A DNA stretch of 64,000 nt from Mycobacteriales bacterium (GTDB lineage Bacteria; Actinomycetota; Actinomycetes; JAFAQI01). Positions 9,294-17,945 of this stretch are shown here, one piece after another. The first letter of the stretch is position 1. Every line of letters starts with the position of its first letter. The stretch is from contig DASZRO010000005.1 of assembly GCA_035550055.1 (NCBI GenBank), positions 124,001 through 188,000 on the forward strand, given 5' to 3'. A program made the position numbers and the translations under genes. Under the pieces are notes generated by a model. The model saw only the letters and a program-made list of their open reading frames with translations. It searched no databases and had not been told where the DNA came from.

Positions 9294-10016
9294 ATGAGCG
9301 AGCTCGTGGCGATCCCGCTGCTGCCGGAGGACGTCGACGAGCTCGATCGCTACTACGGCGAGCCGTACGTCGGGGTGCGGGCGAACATGATCACCACACT
9401 CGACGGTGGTGCCGCGTTCAACGGCCGCACGAAGCCGGTCACCGACCCCGCCGACCAGGTGCTGCTCGGCCACCTGCGTTCATACGCCGACGTCGTTCTG
9501 GTCGGGTCGGCGACGGTGGCCGCCGAGCACTACGGCCCGGTGAAGCTGTCCGAGGAGCTCCAGGCGAAGCGCCGGGCCGCCGGCCACGATCCGCTGCCCC
9601 GGCTCGCGGTCGTGACCGCCCGCGGCGCCCTGTCACCGGAGCTGCGCATCTTCGCGGGCGAGGCCCGGCCGGTGATCATCACCACCGAGCAGACCGCCAC
9701 CGCACAGCCGGCGCTGGGCGAGCTCGGCGACGTGCTCGTCGCGGGCGACACGGCGATCGAGCCCGCACGGATCATCGACGGGCTCCGCGAGGCGGGCCTC
9801 CCGCGGGTGCTCTGCGAAGGCGGCCCGTTCCTGCTCTCGACACTGATCGATGCCGAGCTCGTGGGCGACATGTGCCTGACCGTCTCGCCCTTCCTCACCG
9901 GGCTGCAGCCGACGACGCCGCAGCCGACGTCGTCCTTGACGGCACCCACCCGGTTGGAGCTGCGGCACGTGCTCACCCGCAACGGATTGCTGTATCTGCG
10001 CTACAGCCGGGAATGA
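9294..10016 (+). CDS. RibD C-terminal-like pyrimidine/dihydrofolate reductase family protein
   Basis: A 240-residue protein of the RibD-C/DHFR-like fold. VRANMITTLDGGAAFNG near residue 27 and VLVGSATVAAEHYGP are the NADPH- and substrate-binding signatures of bacterial 5-amino-6-ribosylaminouracil reductase relatives, and the C-terminal VLCEGGPFLLSTLI is also diagnostic. There is no deaminase domain and no other riboflavin gene nearby, so it may reduce a different pteridine or pyrimidine. ATG 9294 is used; the long upstream frame is antisense to the NHL gene. Confidence 0.88.
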   Translation: MSELVAIPLLPEDVDELDRYYGEPYVGVRANMITTLDGGAAFNGRTKPVTDPADQVLLGHLRSYADVVLVGSATVAAEHYGPVKLSEELQAKRRAAGHDPLPRLAVVTARGALSPELRIFAGEARPVIITTEQTATAQPALGELGDVLVAGDTAIEPARIIDGLREAGLPRVLCEGGPFLLSTLIDAELVGDMCLTVSPFLTGLQPTTPQPTSSLTAPTRLELRHVLTRNGLLYLRYSRE

Positions 10017-10065
10017 CTGAGGGGCTCGATTAGTCTCGGCAGCGATTCGTCAGGAGCGGCGAGTC

Positions 10066-10128
10066 ATGACAGCGCAACCCGGGTCAAGCCGTCGGCCCTC
10101 GTACTCACCTGCGAGAGGCGATCAGTGA
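10066..10128 (+). CDS. Possible 20-residue leader peptide ORF
   Basis: An ATG at 10066 with AGGAG 9 nt upstream opens a 20-codon frame whose TGA (10126-10128) overlaps the GTG start of the next gene in a GTGA arrangement. The peptide is Ser/Arg/Pro-rich and resembles nothing I know. The SD and the exact coupling suggest it could be translated and control entry of ribosomes into the GAF-ANTAR gene. Confidence 0.35.
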   Translation: MTAQPGSSRRPSYSPARGDQ

Positions 10129-10844
10129 CCGACCCCAGCACAGCCGCGGCGCCGAGCGAGATCGATGCGGCGTTCCAGGAGAGCGTCGCGTTGCTCGAGG
10201 TCTCCGACGACGTCGACGAGACGATGCGCCGCGTCGCCGCCGTCGCGTGCACGATGATCGACGGCTGCGAGTTCTGCAGCGTGTCGGAGCTGGTCGCTTC
10301 CGGCATCCGCACTCGCGGAGCGAACGACCCGCGAGCAGAGCAGGTGGACCGGATCCAGTACGACACCCAGCAGGGTCCATGCTGGGTCGCCGCGACCGAG
10401 CGCGAGCCGCTGGTCTACACCGCGGACACCTCGAAGGACCCGCGCTGGCCCGAGTTCTCCCGCCGGACGGCGGCGGAAGTGGGCATCTTCAGCCTGCTCG
10501 CCTGCCGGCTCGTCGTCGGTGATCCGCCGCGTGCACTCGGCGCGCTGAACATGTACGCCGCAGGACCGGACGCGTTCGACGGCGCCGACATGCAGGTCGC
10601 CATGCTGCTCTCCGCGGTCACCGGTGTACTGCTCGACGCCTCACAGCGCGAGGCCCAGCTGACCGCCGCCCTCGAGACCCGTGGGCTGATCGGACAGGCG
10701 ATGGGGATCCTCATGGCGCAGTCCGACCTCACCGCCGACGAAGCCTTCGACCAGCTCCGGACGGCCTCACAGCGGATGAACATCAAGCTGCGGGATCTCG
10801 CCCGCTCGATCGCCGAGTCAAACGGCGGCAAGCGGGAAAACTAG
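10125..10844 (+). CDS. GAF-ANTAR signalling protein
   Basis: A 239-residue regulator. A GAF domain (about residues 20-160, including YDTQQGPCWVAATERE and LACRLVVGDPPRALGALNMYA) would sense a small ligand or redox state. The C-terminal ANTAR domain (about 175-230: ALETRGLIGQAMGILMAQ, then TADEAFDQLRTASQRMN) binds RNA hairpins and acts by antitermination. This pairing is common in mycobacteria and streptomycetes. GTG 10125 has GAGAGG 7 nt upstream. The next operon encodes other stress-signalling proteins on the opposite strand, and the 3' ends face each other. Confidence 0.93.
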   Translation: MTDPSTAAAPSEIDAAFQESVALLEVSDDVDETMRRVAAVACTMIDGCEFCSVSELVASGIRTRGANDPRAEQVDRIQYDTQQGPCWVAATEREPLVYTADTSKDPRWPEFSRRTAAEVGIFSLLACRLVVGDPPRALGALNMYAAGPDAFDGADMQVAMLLSAVTGVLLDASQREAQLTAALETRGLIGQAMGILMAQSDLTADEAFDQLRTASQRMNIKLRDLARSIAESNGGKREN

Positions 10845-10853
10845 CCGTTGCCT

Positions 10854-10872
10854 GCCCGCTCGCCGGGCGGGC
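10854..10872. terminator. GC hairpin after the GAF-ANTAR gene
   Basis: GCCCG (10854-10858) and CGGGC (10868-10872) form a stem with a 9-nt loop just after the stop codon, between two convergent genes. There is no U-tract, so it is only a candidate terminator. Confidence 0.3.
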
Positions 10873-10921
10873 GAAGGGACGGCGGTCGAGCAGACGGCCG
10901 CCGCCCCGCACACCCGTCCGG

Positions 10922-11365
10922 TCAGCGGCCCGGCAGCCGCACCACGGACACGAAGAAGTCGTCGATCTGGCGGACCACCGCGAGGAACCGCTCGAAGTCG
11001 ACCGGCTTCGTCACGTAGGCGTTGGCGTGCAGCGAGTAGCTCGTCGAGACGTCTTCGGCGCTCTCCGACGTCGTCAGCACAACGACCGGAATGCTCCGCA
11101 AGCCCTCGTCCGCCTTGATCGCGGCGAGCACCTCGCGCCCGTCCATCCTCGGCAGGTTGAGGTCGAGCAGCACGAGATCCGGCGTCGGCGCATCGGCGTG
11201 GCGGCCCTCCTTGCGCAGGAACGCCATCGCCTCGACGCCGTTGGTGACGACGTGGAGCCGGTTTTGAACCTTGTTCTCCTCGAACGCCTCGCGGGTGATC
11301 GCGACGTCGCCGGGATCGTCCTCGACGAGCAGGACGTCGATGGTGCCGAGCACCTCGCGAATCAC
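10922..11365 (-). CDS. Single-domain response regulator (Rcp1/CheY-like)
   Basis: A 147-residue stand-alone receiver domain with acidic pair E15-D16-D17 (LLVEDDPGD), phospho-acceptor D68 (LVLLDLNLPRMDGRE), the VVVLTTS switch Thr/Ser and K in YVTKPVD. It belongs to the Rcp1 type that pairs with phytochrome-like or CHASE3-type kinases. No output domain, so it works through a protein partner. Its GTG overlaps the kinase stop codon (GTGA) and GGAGG lies just upstream, so translation is coupled to the kinase. Confidence 0.93.
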   Translation of the reverse strand: MIREVLGTIDVLLVEDDPGDVAITREAFEENKVQNRLHVVTNGVEAMAFLRKEGRHADAPTPDLVLLDLNLPRMDGREVLAAIKADEGLRSIPVVVLTTSESAEDVSTSYSLHANAYVTKPVDFERFLAVVRQIDDFFVSVVRLPGR

Positions 11366-12954
11366 GATGCCTCCGGGTGGGACGGGGTGTACAGGGGTGC
11401 GGGTGCGACGCGACGGTCGACGACAGGCAGCGTCCAGCGGAACGCCGCGCCCCCGACGTGGTCGCGGTCGAGCCAGATGGTGCCGCCGTGGTGTTCGACG
11501 ATGCGCTTGCACAGCGACAACCCGATGCCGGTGCCGGCGTACTCGTCCTTGCCGTGCAACCGCTGGAAGATCACGAAGATGCGATCGGCGTACTGCGGAT
11601 CGATCCCGATCCCGTTGTCGGCACAGCACAGCTCCCACACCTGCCTGCGGCGCGTCGCGGTGATGGTGATCCGAAGCGGCACCTCGCCGCGGAACTTCAC
11701 CGAGTTGCCGATCAGGTTCGCGAACAGCTGCGTCAGCAGCGCGGGATCACCCGGGACGGTGGGCAGCGGCTCGCGCACGATCTCGGCGTTGGCCTCGGCG
11801 ATCGTCTCCGACAGGTTCTGCACAGCGGTGTCGAGAGCCCAGCCCAGGTCCACGTCGGCGAACGGTGCGCTGGATCGGCCCACTCGGGAGAACGCGAGCA
11901 GGTCGTTGATGAGCTGCTGCATCCGCTTCGCGCCGTCGACTGCGAATGCGATGTAGGAGTGGGCGCGCTCGTCGAGCTGGCCCTGGTAGCGCTGCTCGAG
12001 CAGCTGGCAGAAGCTCGCGACCTTGCGCAGCGGCTCCTGGAGGTCGTGAGAGGCGACGTAGGCGAACTGTTCGAGATCCCGGTTGGAGCGCGCCAGCTCC
12101 TCGGCGCGCGTCACCAGCTCGGCGCCGGCGCGTTCGAGCTCGACCCTCGCTTGCTCGACCTGTGCCAGGTGCGCGACGAGCTCGCGCCGCATGTTCTCGA
12201 CGTCGCCGGCCACGGCGAGGATCTCGCGCGGGCCGCTGACGCGGACCTCGTGGTCGAGCTCGCCGGCCTGGACCAGCCGGGTCTCCCCGGCAAGTCCGGA
12301 CAGCGGGTCGAGCACCCAGCGCCGCAGCGCAATCCACGCTGCCCCCGCTGCGAGCAGCACCATCACGACCGCGAACGCCACCGCGACGAACAGCAGAGTG
12401 GTCAGCGTCGTCAGCCGGTGGCTGGCGGCTTGCCGCTTCGCCACCAGCCGGTCGGAGAAGGTGCGGTACGCCGACCTGACGATGTCGAAGAGCTGCTTCC
12501 CGCGCAGCACGGTCGCCCGCGAGAGAACGGCACCAGGGTCGGTGCCGATCTGGCTGATGGCCGGCTCGGCCCACTCGTCGTACCAGCGGTTGCTGGCCGC
12601 ATCCCATGCCCCCAGCGCCCTGATCGTGGCGCCGTCGCCATGGACCAGCCTGGTGACCGTGCGCTCGTCGGCGGCGTACGACGCGGACCGCAGGCTGTCC
12701 AGCGGCTGCAAGGTGGCGGGGTCGTGGGTCAGCGCGTAACCGCGTACGGCGGTCTCCGCGTCGACCTGGTCGACGAAGCGCGCGTTGGTGAGGGTCACCG
12801 CCCGGAAATAGCGATCGATCACCAGACGCTGCTGGGACCGGACGGCGACGAGTAGCGCGGCGGCGATCGCCACGACGACGAGGAGCACGAGCGCTCCGGT
12901 AACGCTTGCGACGGCGAGGCGACGTCGCAGCGACCAGGTGCTCAGGCTCGGCAC
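11362..12954 (-). CDS. Membrane histidine kinase (CHASE3-like sensor, HAMP, HisKA, HATPase)
   Basis: A 530-residue sensor kinase. Two membrane segments (about 19-36 and 184-208) flank an extracytoplasmic CHASE3-like helical sensor, then comes a HAMP domain (ALRRWVLDPLSGL) and a coiled coil. The HisKA phospho-acceptor is H303 in YVASHDLQEPLRKV, and the ATPase carries LIGNSVKF, DNGIGID and GTGIGLSLC. The GTG at 12954 lies 13 nt inside the upstream gene, indicating coupling; longer starts are rejected because they only add Arg-rich antisense-type sequence. The likely target is the single-domain regulator next door and perhaps the receiver of the SpoIIE protein. Confidence 0.92.
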   Translation of the reverse strand: MPSLSTWSLRRRLAVASVTGALVLLVVVAIAAALLVAVRSQQRLVIDRYFRAVTLTNARFVDQVDAETAVRGYALTHDPATLQPLDSLRSASYAADERTVTRLVHGDGATIRALGAWDAASNRWYDEWAEPAISQIGTDPGAVLSRATVLRGKQLFDIVRSAYRTFSDRLVAKRQAASHRLTTLTTLLFVAVAFAVVMVLLAAGAAWIALRRWVLDPLSGLAGETRLVQAGELDHEVRVSGPREILAVAGDVENMRRELVAHLAQVEQARVELERAGAELVTRAEELARSNRDLEQFAYVASHDLQEPLRKVASFCQLLEQRYQGQLDERAHSYIAFAVDGAKRMQQLINDLLAFSRVGRSSAPFADVDLGWALDTAVQNLSETIAEANAEIVREPLPTVPGDPALLTQLFANLIGNSVKFRGEVPLRITITATRRRQVWELCCADNGIGIDPQYADRIFVIFQRLHGKDEYAGTGIGLSLCKRIVEHHGGTIWLDRDHVGGAAFRWTLPVVDRRVAPAPLYTPSHPEAS

Positions 12955-14111
12955 TCGACCACCACGACCGCGACGTCGTCGACGAGCGGGGCGCCGTTGA
13001 GTCGCTGGGCACTGGCGATCATGTGGTCGACCAGCAGGGGCGTGCTGTCGAAGTCGTGACACTCCTCGGCGACGGTGAGCAGGCGTTCGACGCCGAGCCG
13101 GTCGCTGCCCTCACCGGTCCGGCCTTCGACCAGCCCGTCGGTGAACAGCATCAGCCGCCAGTTCTCGGGCAGCTCGAACGTGCGCCGCTCCCATCGCGAG
13201 TCCGGGATCAGCCCCAGGGGCGCGCCGACGCGGTCCGCGGGTAGCTGCGAGACGGGCGAACCGAGCATCAACGGCGCCGGATGACCGGCGAGGTGGAACG
13301 AACCGTGGCGGCGGTCCGGTTCGATCACCGCCGTGCACAAGGTCGCGAACGTCTCGTCATTGCGGCGTTCACTCGCCACCACCGCGTCGAGGATCGGCAG
13401 GACGTCGGCGTCGCTCGTCGCAGCCAGCACGAGTGTGCGCCAGGCGATGCGCAACGCGACCCCGAGGGCGGCCTCGTCGATGTCGTGACCCGAGACATCG
13501 CCGACCATGATGTGCAGCCGGCCGTCCTCGGTCTCGACCACGTCGAAGAAGTCACCGCCGAGCACCCCTTCATGGCCGGGCTGGTAGCGCGTCACGACCA
13601 TGAGTCGCTTGTCGTCGACGATCGGCAGCGGCAGCAACCCCCACTGCAGCCGCTCGTTCTCGGCGGCGCGCAGCTCCGAGGCGTGCAGCCGGCGCAGCTG
13701 CTGCTCGGCGCGCTTGCGCTCGACGGAGTACTGGATCGACCGCCGCAGCAGCTGACCGTCGACCTGCCCTTTGATCAGGTAGTCCTGCGCACCGATCGAC
13801 ACCGCGGCCAGCCCGCTGTCTTCCTGGGCCAGCCCGGTCAGCACGATCACCGGCAGGTCCGGCGCGGCGTCGAGCACGGCACGCAAGGCACCCAGCCCGG
13901 TCGCGTCGGGCAGCCCGAGGTCGAACAGCACACAGTCGAAGTCGCCGGGCAGCGCCGCCAAGGCCGCTTCGAGCTTGGCGACGCTCTCGATGTGGATGGC
14001 CGGGTCGGTGTCGGAGAGCAGCTCCTTCACCAGCACCGCGTCGCCGAGGTCGTCCTCGACGAGGAGCACGGCCCGGCCCGCCACGGGCGGCAGCCCTGCT
14101 GCGTTGCTCAC
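12942..14111 (-). CDS. Response-regulator/SpoIIE-type PP2C phosphatase
   Basis: A 389-residue fusion: an N-terminal receiver domain (about 12-130, phospho-acceptor D64 in VLFDLGLPD) followed by a short coiled coil and a SpoIIE/RsbU-type serine phosphatase domain (about 160-385). Metal-binding acids are visible at D187 (GGDFFD) and D205 (VGDVSGHD), with LFTDGLVE and VDDVAVVVVE near the end. Such proteins dephosphorylate anti-anti-sigma factors in partner-switching stress pathways. GTG 14111 has GGCGGAG 6 nt upstream. First gene of the three-gene signalling operon. Confidence 0.93.
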   Translation of the reverse strand: MSNAAGLPPVAGRAVLLVEDDLGDAVLVKELLSDTDPAIHIESVAKLEAALAALPGDFDCVLFDLGLPDATGLGALRAVLDAAPDLPVIVLTGLAQEDSGLAAVSIGAQDYLIKGQVDGQLLRRSIQYSVERKRAEQQLRRLHASELRAAENERLQWGLLPLPIVDDKRLMVVTRYQPGHEGVLGGDFFDVVETEDGRLHIMVGDVSGHDIDEAALGVALRIAWRTLVLAATSDADVLPILDAVVASERRNDETFATLCTAVIEPDRRHGSFHLAGHPAPLMLGSPVSQLPADRVGAPLGLIPDSRWERRTFELPENWRLMLFTDGLVEGRTGEGSDRLGVERLLTVAEECHDFDSTPLLVDHMIASAQRLNGAPLVDDVAVVVVECRA

Positions 14112-14191
14112 CCCACACTCCGCCTGGAACACGCCGCCGACGACGGCTTGGCTTGGACTGGACCGACCGGCTGGAGGCTCAACCGAGTGAT

Positions 14192-14228
14192 CCCATTTTA
14201 TGGGTGTTGCCCAGGTTTTCGCCTGGGC
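14192..14228. repeat. Two adjacent small inverted repeats
   Basis: CCCAT-TTT-ATGGG (14192-14204) is followed by GCCCAGG-TTTTCG-CCTGGGC (14209-14228), a perfect 7-bp stem with a 6-nt loop. They lie between the 3' end of the mannosidase gene and the start of the signalling operon, both on the minus strand. The second could terminate mannosidase transcription; the first, AT-rich one could be an operator for the signalling operon. Confidence 0.45.
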
Positions 14229-14261
14229 GACCCATCGCGGCCCGCCCACCCCGGCAAGCCG

Positions 14262-16787
14262 CTAGGAGTACGACGGGGGCGCGTCGGCCGGCCGGTCGGC
14301 CCAGGTGCCGGGAGCGGTCGCCGTCGCGATCCGAAGGGTCGCCCCTCGGCGGATCGCCGCGAAGTGCAGCCACGCCCGGCGCAGAGCGGAACCGTCCAGC
14401 TCAGCGGATGCGACGTACGGCGTGTTCCGGCTGGCGCCCGGCGCGAGGACCGTCAGCGACCGGCCGCGCGGCAGCACGATGACGACCCGCGAGAAGCGAG
14501 GCGCACCGACCGTCATCACGTCGTCGCCGGGTATGACGGGGTAGAGCCCGATCGCGTTCCAGACCCACCAGGAGGTCATGGTGCCGCCGTCGGTGTTGCC
14601 CGGGTAGCCGTCCGGCGTGGGCGCGTACATCTCGTCCATCGCACGGTGCACGACCGACTCGGCGAGATCCGGGCGGCCGGCCCAGAGGTATTCGTACGGA
14701 GTGTCGAGGCCCGGTTCGTTGCCGAGGAACGCGTACGGCGAGCTCGGTCCTGCGTTGAGCTTCGTGAACAGCGCGTCGAGCCGGTTCACCATCGCGGCGG
14801 GCCCGCCGAGCGCCTGCTCCACGCCTGCCACGTCGAACGGGACCATGAAGGTGTACTGGCTGGCGTCTCCCTCGACGAAGCCGGGCGCCGGTCCGGTCTT
14901 GCCGATGGGCAGGAACACCCCGGACAGGCTGCGTGGCTCGACGTAGCCGTCCGCCCGGTCGAAGTCCTCGCGCCACCAGCCGGCTCGTGACTGGAACCGG
15001 CCGGCGATCCCCGGCTCGTGCGCCGCGCGCGCAAGCCGGGACGTGGCGAAGTCGGCGGTGGCGTACTCCAACGAGGTCGAAGCGCTCCCCCACACCAGGT
15101 CGGGACTGGCGAGGAACTCGATGCCGCCGGTCGTGTTGGTCGAGGCGTCGAGCTCGGCCGGCACGTAGTGCAGCGCGAGGTAGGCGGGGTTCGCCGGGCG
15201 CTCGGCGTAGTAGCCACCCGCGAGGGTTTCCGGGTCCAGGACGCCGGCGAGCATCCGCGGTGACTCGTCGTCGACACCGTTGCTCGCTGCGCCGTGTACG
15301 GCGGCGGCCACGGCGGCACGCCGGCTGAAGCCGGTCACCCCGTACGCCTCGAGGTCGGCGAGGAACGGCACGGCCGGGTCACCGACCATGATGTCCGGGC
15401 TGCCGCCGACGACCGGCCATCGCGGCAGGAAGCCGGCGCTGCGCCAGTCGGCGATCAACGTCCGCGCCATGCCGGCGGCCTGGCGCGGGGCGAGGACGGC
15501 GAGCAGCTGAGCATGGGTGCGGTACTCGTCCCACAGGCTCATCTGGCTGAACGCGGTCCAGCCGTGCGCGCGATGGACCAGGCCGTCGATCCCCGGGTAG
15601 CGGCCGTCGACGTCGCTGATGACCTGCGGCGAAAGCAGCGACTGGTACAGCGTTGTGGCAAGCATCCGGCGGTCGACGGGTGCGCCGCCGGCGACCCGGA
15701 TCCGGTTCATGAGCTCAGCCCAGTGGCGCGCGGTCGCGGCCTGCACGTCGGCGACCGACCGGCCGGCGACTTCTCGGGTGAGTGCCGCGCGCGCCCCGGC
15801 CATGCCGACGTAGGACATGCCGACCCGAACGCCGACGCTGCGGTCGGCGCGAAGCGGGAACCGCAGCACCGCGCCGGCCTGCGCCGTCGCGCTGAGTGAG
15901 TCGGGCAGCGGCGGGATGCCGGCGCCGGGCACGTCGCCGAGGCCGGTGGCAGCGCGGCTGCTGGCGTGGGTGCCGCCCTCCCGGAAGCCTTGCCGTTGCC
16001 ACACGCCGAACGACCCGAACGCTCGGTCGAACCGGAGCACGACATGCAGGGTGTCGCCGACGGGCTGCTCGCAGAAGCGTCCCCCACGCACCGTGATGTC
16101 CACGCTGTGGCGGGCCGGCAGGATGCGGACGGCGGCCGCGGTGTCCGGGGTCTGACTGCCGCCGGCGTTGACGACGAGCGTGCCGGTCGATGCCGATCGC
16201 GGGAAGCTGAACCTGCCCGCCCCGGCCCTCGTTGCCGCTCCCAGGTCGACGCGGATGGCCTTGGTGGTGCCCGGGTTCAACGTGACCGAGTAGCGCCCCG
16301 GTGACGCTGACTCGTGGGCGTGGTCGAACGACGCCGTCAGGACCGGATCCGTCGCCGCGCTGAGCAGGCGCGCCGGGCTGGAGGAGATCGTCGCCGTCGT
16401 CGGCATGATCGGGACGTCACCGAAGCCGGTGCACCCGCCGCCTTGAAACCGGTTCAGGTCGAAGCCGACGATCTTGGTGTCGGAGTAGGTGTATCCGGCG
16501 CCGAACGCGACCGAGTCCGGACTGGTCCGCGGGCCCCACGACAGCATCCCGAACGGAGCGGTCGCGGCCGGGCTCATGTTGCCGGCGCTGCCTCCCGTGT
16601 GCTGGTCGGCGAGGGTGGTGTCGGTTCCGGCGAAGACGTTCGCCAGCCGGACGAGCTGAGCGCCCGTGGTGAGCCGGCCGACGTGCGGAACGCGCTCGTG
16701 CTTCGCGGCAGGCCACGCGTTGGCATAGAGGGGCGACGCGGCCACCAACCCGACGGTGACGAGCGCGGCAACGACCCGAAAGCGCAT
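14262..16787 (-). CDS. Secreted GH92 family alpha-mannosidase
   Basis: An 841-residue exported glycoside hydrolase of family GH92, calcium-dependent exo-alpha-mannosidases. The signal peptide is MRFRVVAALVTVGLVAAS. GH92 features include NLNRFQGG-type text (FDLNRFQGGGCTGFGD), FSQMSLWDEYRTHAQL, GNEPGLDTPYEYLWAG and the catalytic-region GNTDGGTMTSWWVWNAIGL near residue 760. Length and two-domain layout fit the family. ATG 16787 is chosen because it opens directly on the signal peptide. It probably trims mannose from external glycans, or from the cell's own mannosylated surface polymers. No SusCD or other glycan genes accompany it. Confidence 0.92.
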   Translation of the reverse strand: MRFRVVAALVTVGLVAASPLYANAWPAAKHERVPHVGRLTTGAQLVRLANVFAGTDTTLADQHTGGSAGNMSPAATAPFGMLSWGPRTSPDSVAFGAGYTYSDTKIVGFDLNRFQGGGCTGFGDVPIMPTTATISSSPARLLSAATDPVLTASFDHAHESASPGRYSVTLNPGTTKAIRVDLGAATRAGAGRFSFPRSASTGTLVVNAGGSQTPDTAAAVRILPARHSVDITVRGGRFCEQPVGDTLHVVLRFDRAFGSFGVWQRQGFREGGTHASSRAATGLGDVPGAGIPPLPDSLSATAQAGAVLRFPLRADRSVGVRVGMSYVGMAGARAALTREVAGRSVADVQAATARHWAELMNRIRVAGGAPVDRRMLATTLYQSLLSPQVISDVDGRYPGIDGLVHRAHGWTAFSQMSLWDEYRTHAQLLAVLAPRQAAGMARTLIADWRSAGFLPRWPVVGGSPDIMVGDPAVPFLADLEAYGVTGFSRRAAVAAAVHGAASNGVDDESPRMLAGVLDPETLAGGYYAERPANPAYLALHYVPAELDASTNTTGGIEFLASPDLVWGSASTSLEYATADFATSRLARAAHEPGIAGRFQSRAGWWREDFDRADGYVEPRSLSGVFLPIGKTGPAPGFVEGDASQYTFMVPFDVAGVEQALGGPAAMVNRLDALFTKLNAGPSSPYAFLGNEPGLDTPYEYLWAGRPDLAESVVHRAMDEMYAPTPDGYPGNTDGGTMTSWWVWNAIGLYPVIPGDDVMTVGAPRFSRVVIVLPRGRSLTVLAPGASRNTPYVASAELDGSALRRAWLHFAAIRRGATLRIATATAPGTWADRPADAPPSYS

Positions 16788-16837
16788 GGCCGGGCGATTA
16801 TCCCCGGCCGCGCGGCACGCCGTACGCCGCACTCGAC

Positions 16838-16866
16838 TTGACAACCGATTTTTTCTTGATCAAGAT
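16838..16866 (+). promoter_or_regulatory. Promoter and palindromic operator of the sulfate-uptake operon
   Basis: TTGACA (16838-16843) is followed after exactly 17 bp by CAAGAT (16861-16866), a weak -10. The palindrome TCTTGATCAAGA (16854-16865) covers the spacer end and the -10, where a repressor would block RNA polymerase. The stretch 16841-16900 is strikingly AT-rich for this genome. ACAACC and GGTTGT also flank it as an imperfect outer repeat. Confidence 0.55.
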
Positions 16867-16925
16867 GGTTGTGTTTATTGGATAAGTCGTCTCTATTCAG
16901 ACTCACTGGAAGGCAACGGCACAAC

Positions 16926-17945
16926 GTGACCACAAACAAGCGGATCGCCGCCAGTCTCGCAACGGTCGCCGCACTGGGCTTGACCGCGGCGTGCGGCAGC
17001 TCCTCATCGGGCGGTACGAGCTCCTCGAGTGGCGGCGGCACCATCAACCTGGTCGCGTACTCGACGCCGCAGAAGGCGTACGACAAGCTGCTCCCGGCGT
17101 TCAACGCCACGGGGGCCGGTGCCGGAGTCAAGCTCAACGGCTCCTACGGCGCGTCGGGCACCCAGGAGCGTGCCGTGGAAAGCGGCCAGCCGGCCGACGT
17201 CGTGGAGTTCTCCCGCAGCTCGGACATGGACAAGCTGGTGGCCGCAGGCCTGGTGCCTGCGGACTGGGACGCGAACCAGTACAAGGGCATCATCACCGAC
17301 TCGGTCGCCACGCTGATCGTGCGCAAGGGCAACCCCCTGCACATCACCAACTGGGACGACCTCATCAAGCCCGGCGTCAAGGTCGTCACGCCGAACCCGC
17401 TGAGCTCGGGCAGCGCGTGCTGGAACCTGATGGCCGCGTACGGCGCGGAGCTCAAGGAGGGCAAGACGCCGGACCAGGCGCTCGCCTTCGTCAAGGAGCT
17501 GCTCCAGCACACCGTTTCGCTGCCGGACAGTGGCTCCGACGCGACGGCAGCATTCGTCGGCGGGACGGGTGACGTGCTGATCGGCTACGAGAACGAGGCC
17601 ATCGAGGCAGAGCAGGCGGGCGACGCGGTGCAGTACGTGACGCCGCCGGACACGATCCTGATCGAGAACCCGATCGCGGTGACCAGCGAGGCCAAGAACC
17701 CGACGCTGGACAAGGCGTTCGTCGACTTCCTCTACTCCGACGCCGGCCAGAAGATCTTCGCCTCCGAGGGCTACCGCCCGGTGGTGGCCGCCGACCTCGA
17801 CAAGAAGACGTTCCCGACCCCGCCCGGCCTGTTCACCATCGACTCGCTGGGGGGCTGGACAAAGGTGAACGACCAGTTCTTCGACTCGACCGACGGCTCG
17901 ATCACCAAGATTCTCAACGATCTCGGTGACGGCGCGAGTGGCTGA
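16926..17945 (+). CDS. Sulfate/thiosulfate-binding lipoprotein
   Basis: A 339-residue periplasmic-type binding lipoprotein of a SulT ABC importer. The lipobox is LTAAC near residue 20, followed by a Ser/Gly linker. Family motifs include GASGTQERAV, ADVVEFSRSSDMDKL, NPLSSGSACWN and LIGYENEA, typical of the Sbp/CysP group. It captures sulfate outside the membrane and delivers it to CysT/CysW. GTG 16926 is chosen because it opens on the signal peptide; GGAAGG is upstream at a long 12-nt spacing. First gene of the sbp-cysT-cysW-cysA operon. Confidence 0.94.
   Translation: MTTNKRIAASLATVAALGLTAACGSSSSGGTSSSSGGGTINLVAYSTPQKAYDKLLPAFNATGAGAGVKLNGSYGASGTQERAVESGQPADVVEFSRSSDMDKLVAAGLVPADWDANQYKGIITDSVATLIVRKGNPLHITNWDDLIKPGVKVVTPNPLSSGSACWNLMAAYGAELKEGKTPDQALAFVKELLQHTVSLPDSGSDATAAFVGGTGDVLIGYENEAIEAEQAGDAVQYVTPPDTILIENPIAVTSEAKNPTLDKAFVDFLYSDAGQKIFASEGYRPVVAADLDKKTFPTPPGLFTIDSLGGWTKVNDQFFDSTDGSITKILNDLGDGASG

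Noticed and set aside
9268-9297. A nine-codon GTG frame ending over the ATG of the RibD-like gene
   Set aside because: It has no SD, and such short frames ending at a start codon are expected by chance; not convincing as a leader peptide.
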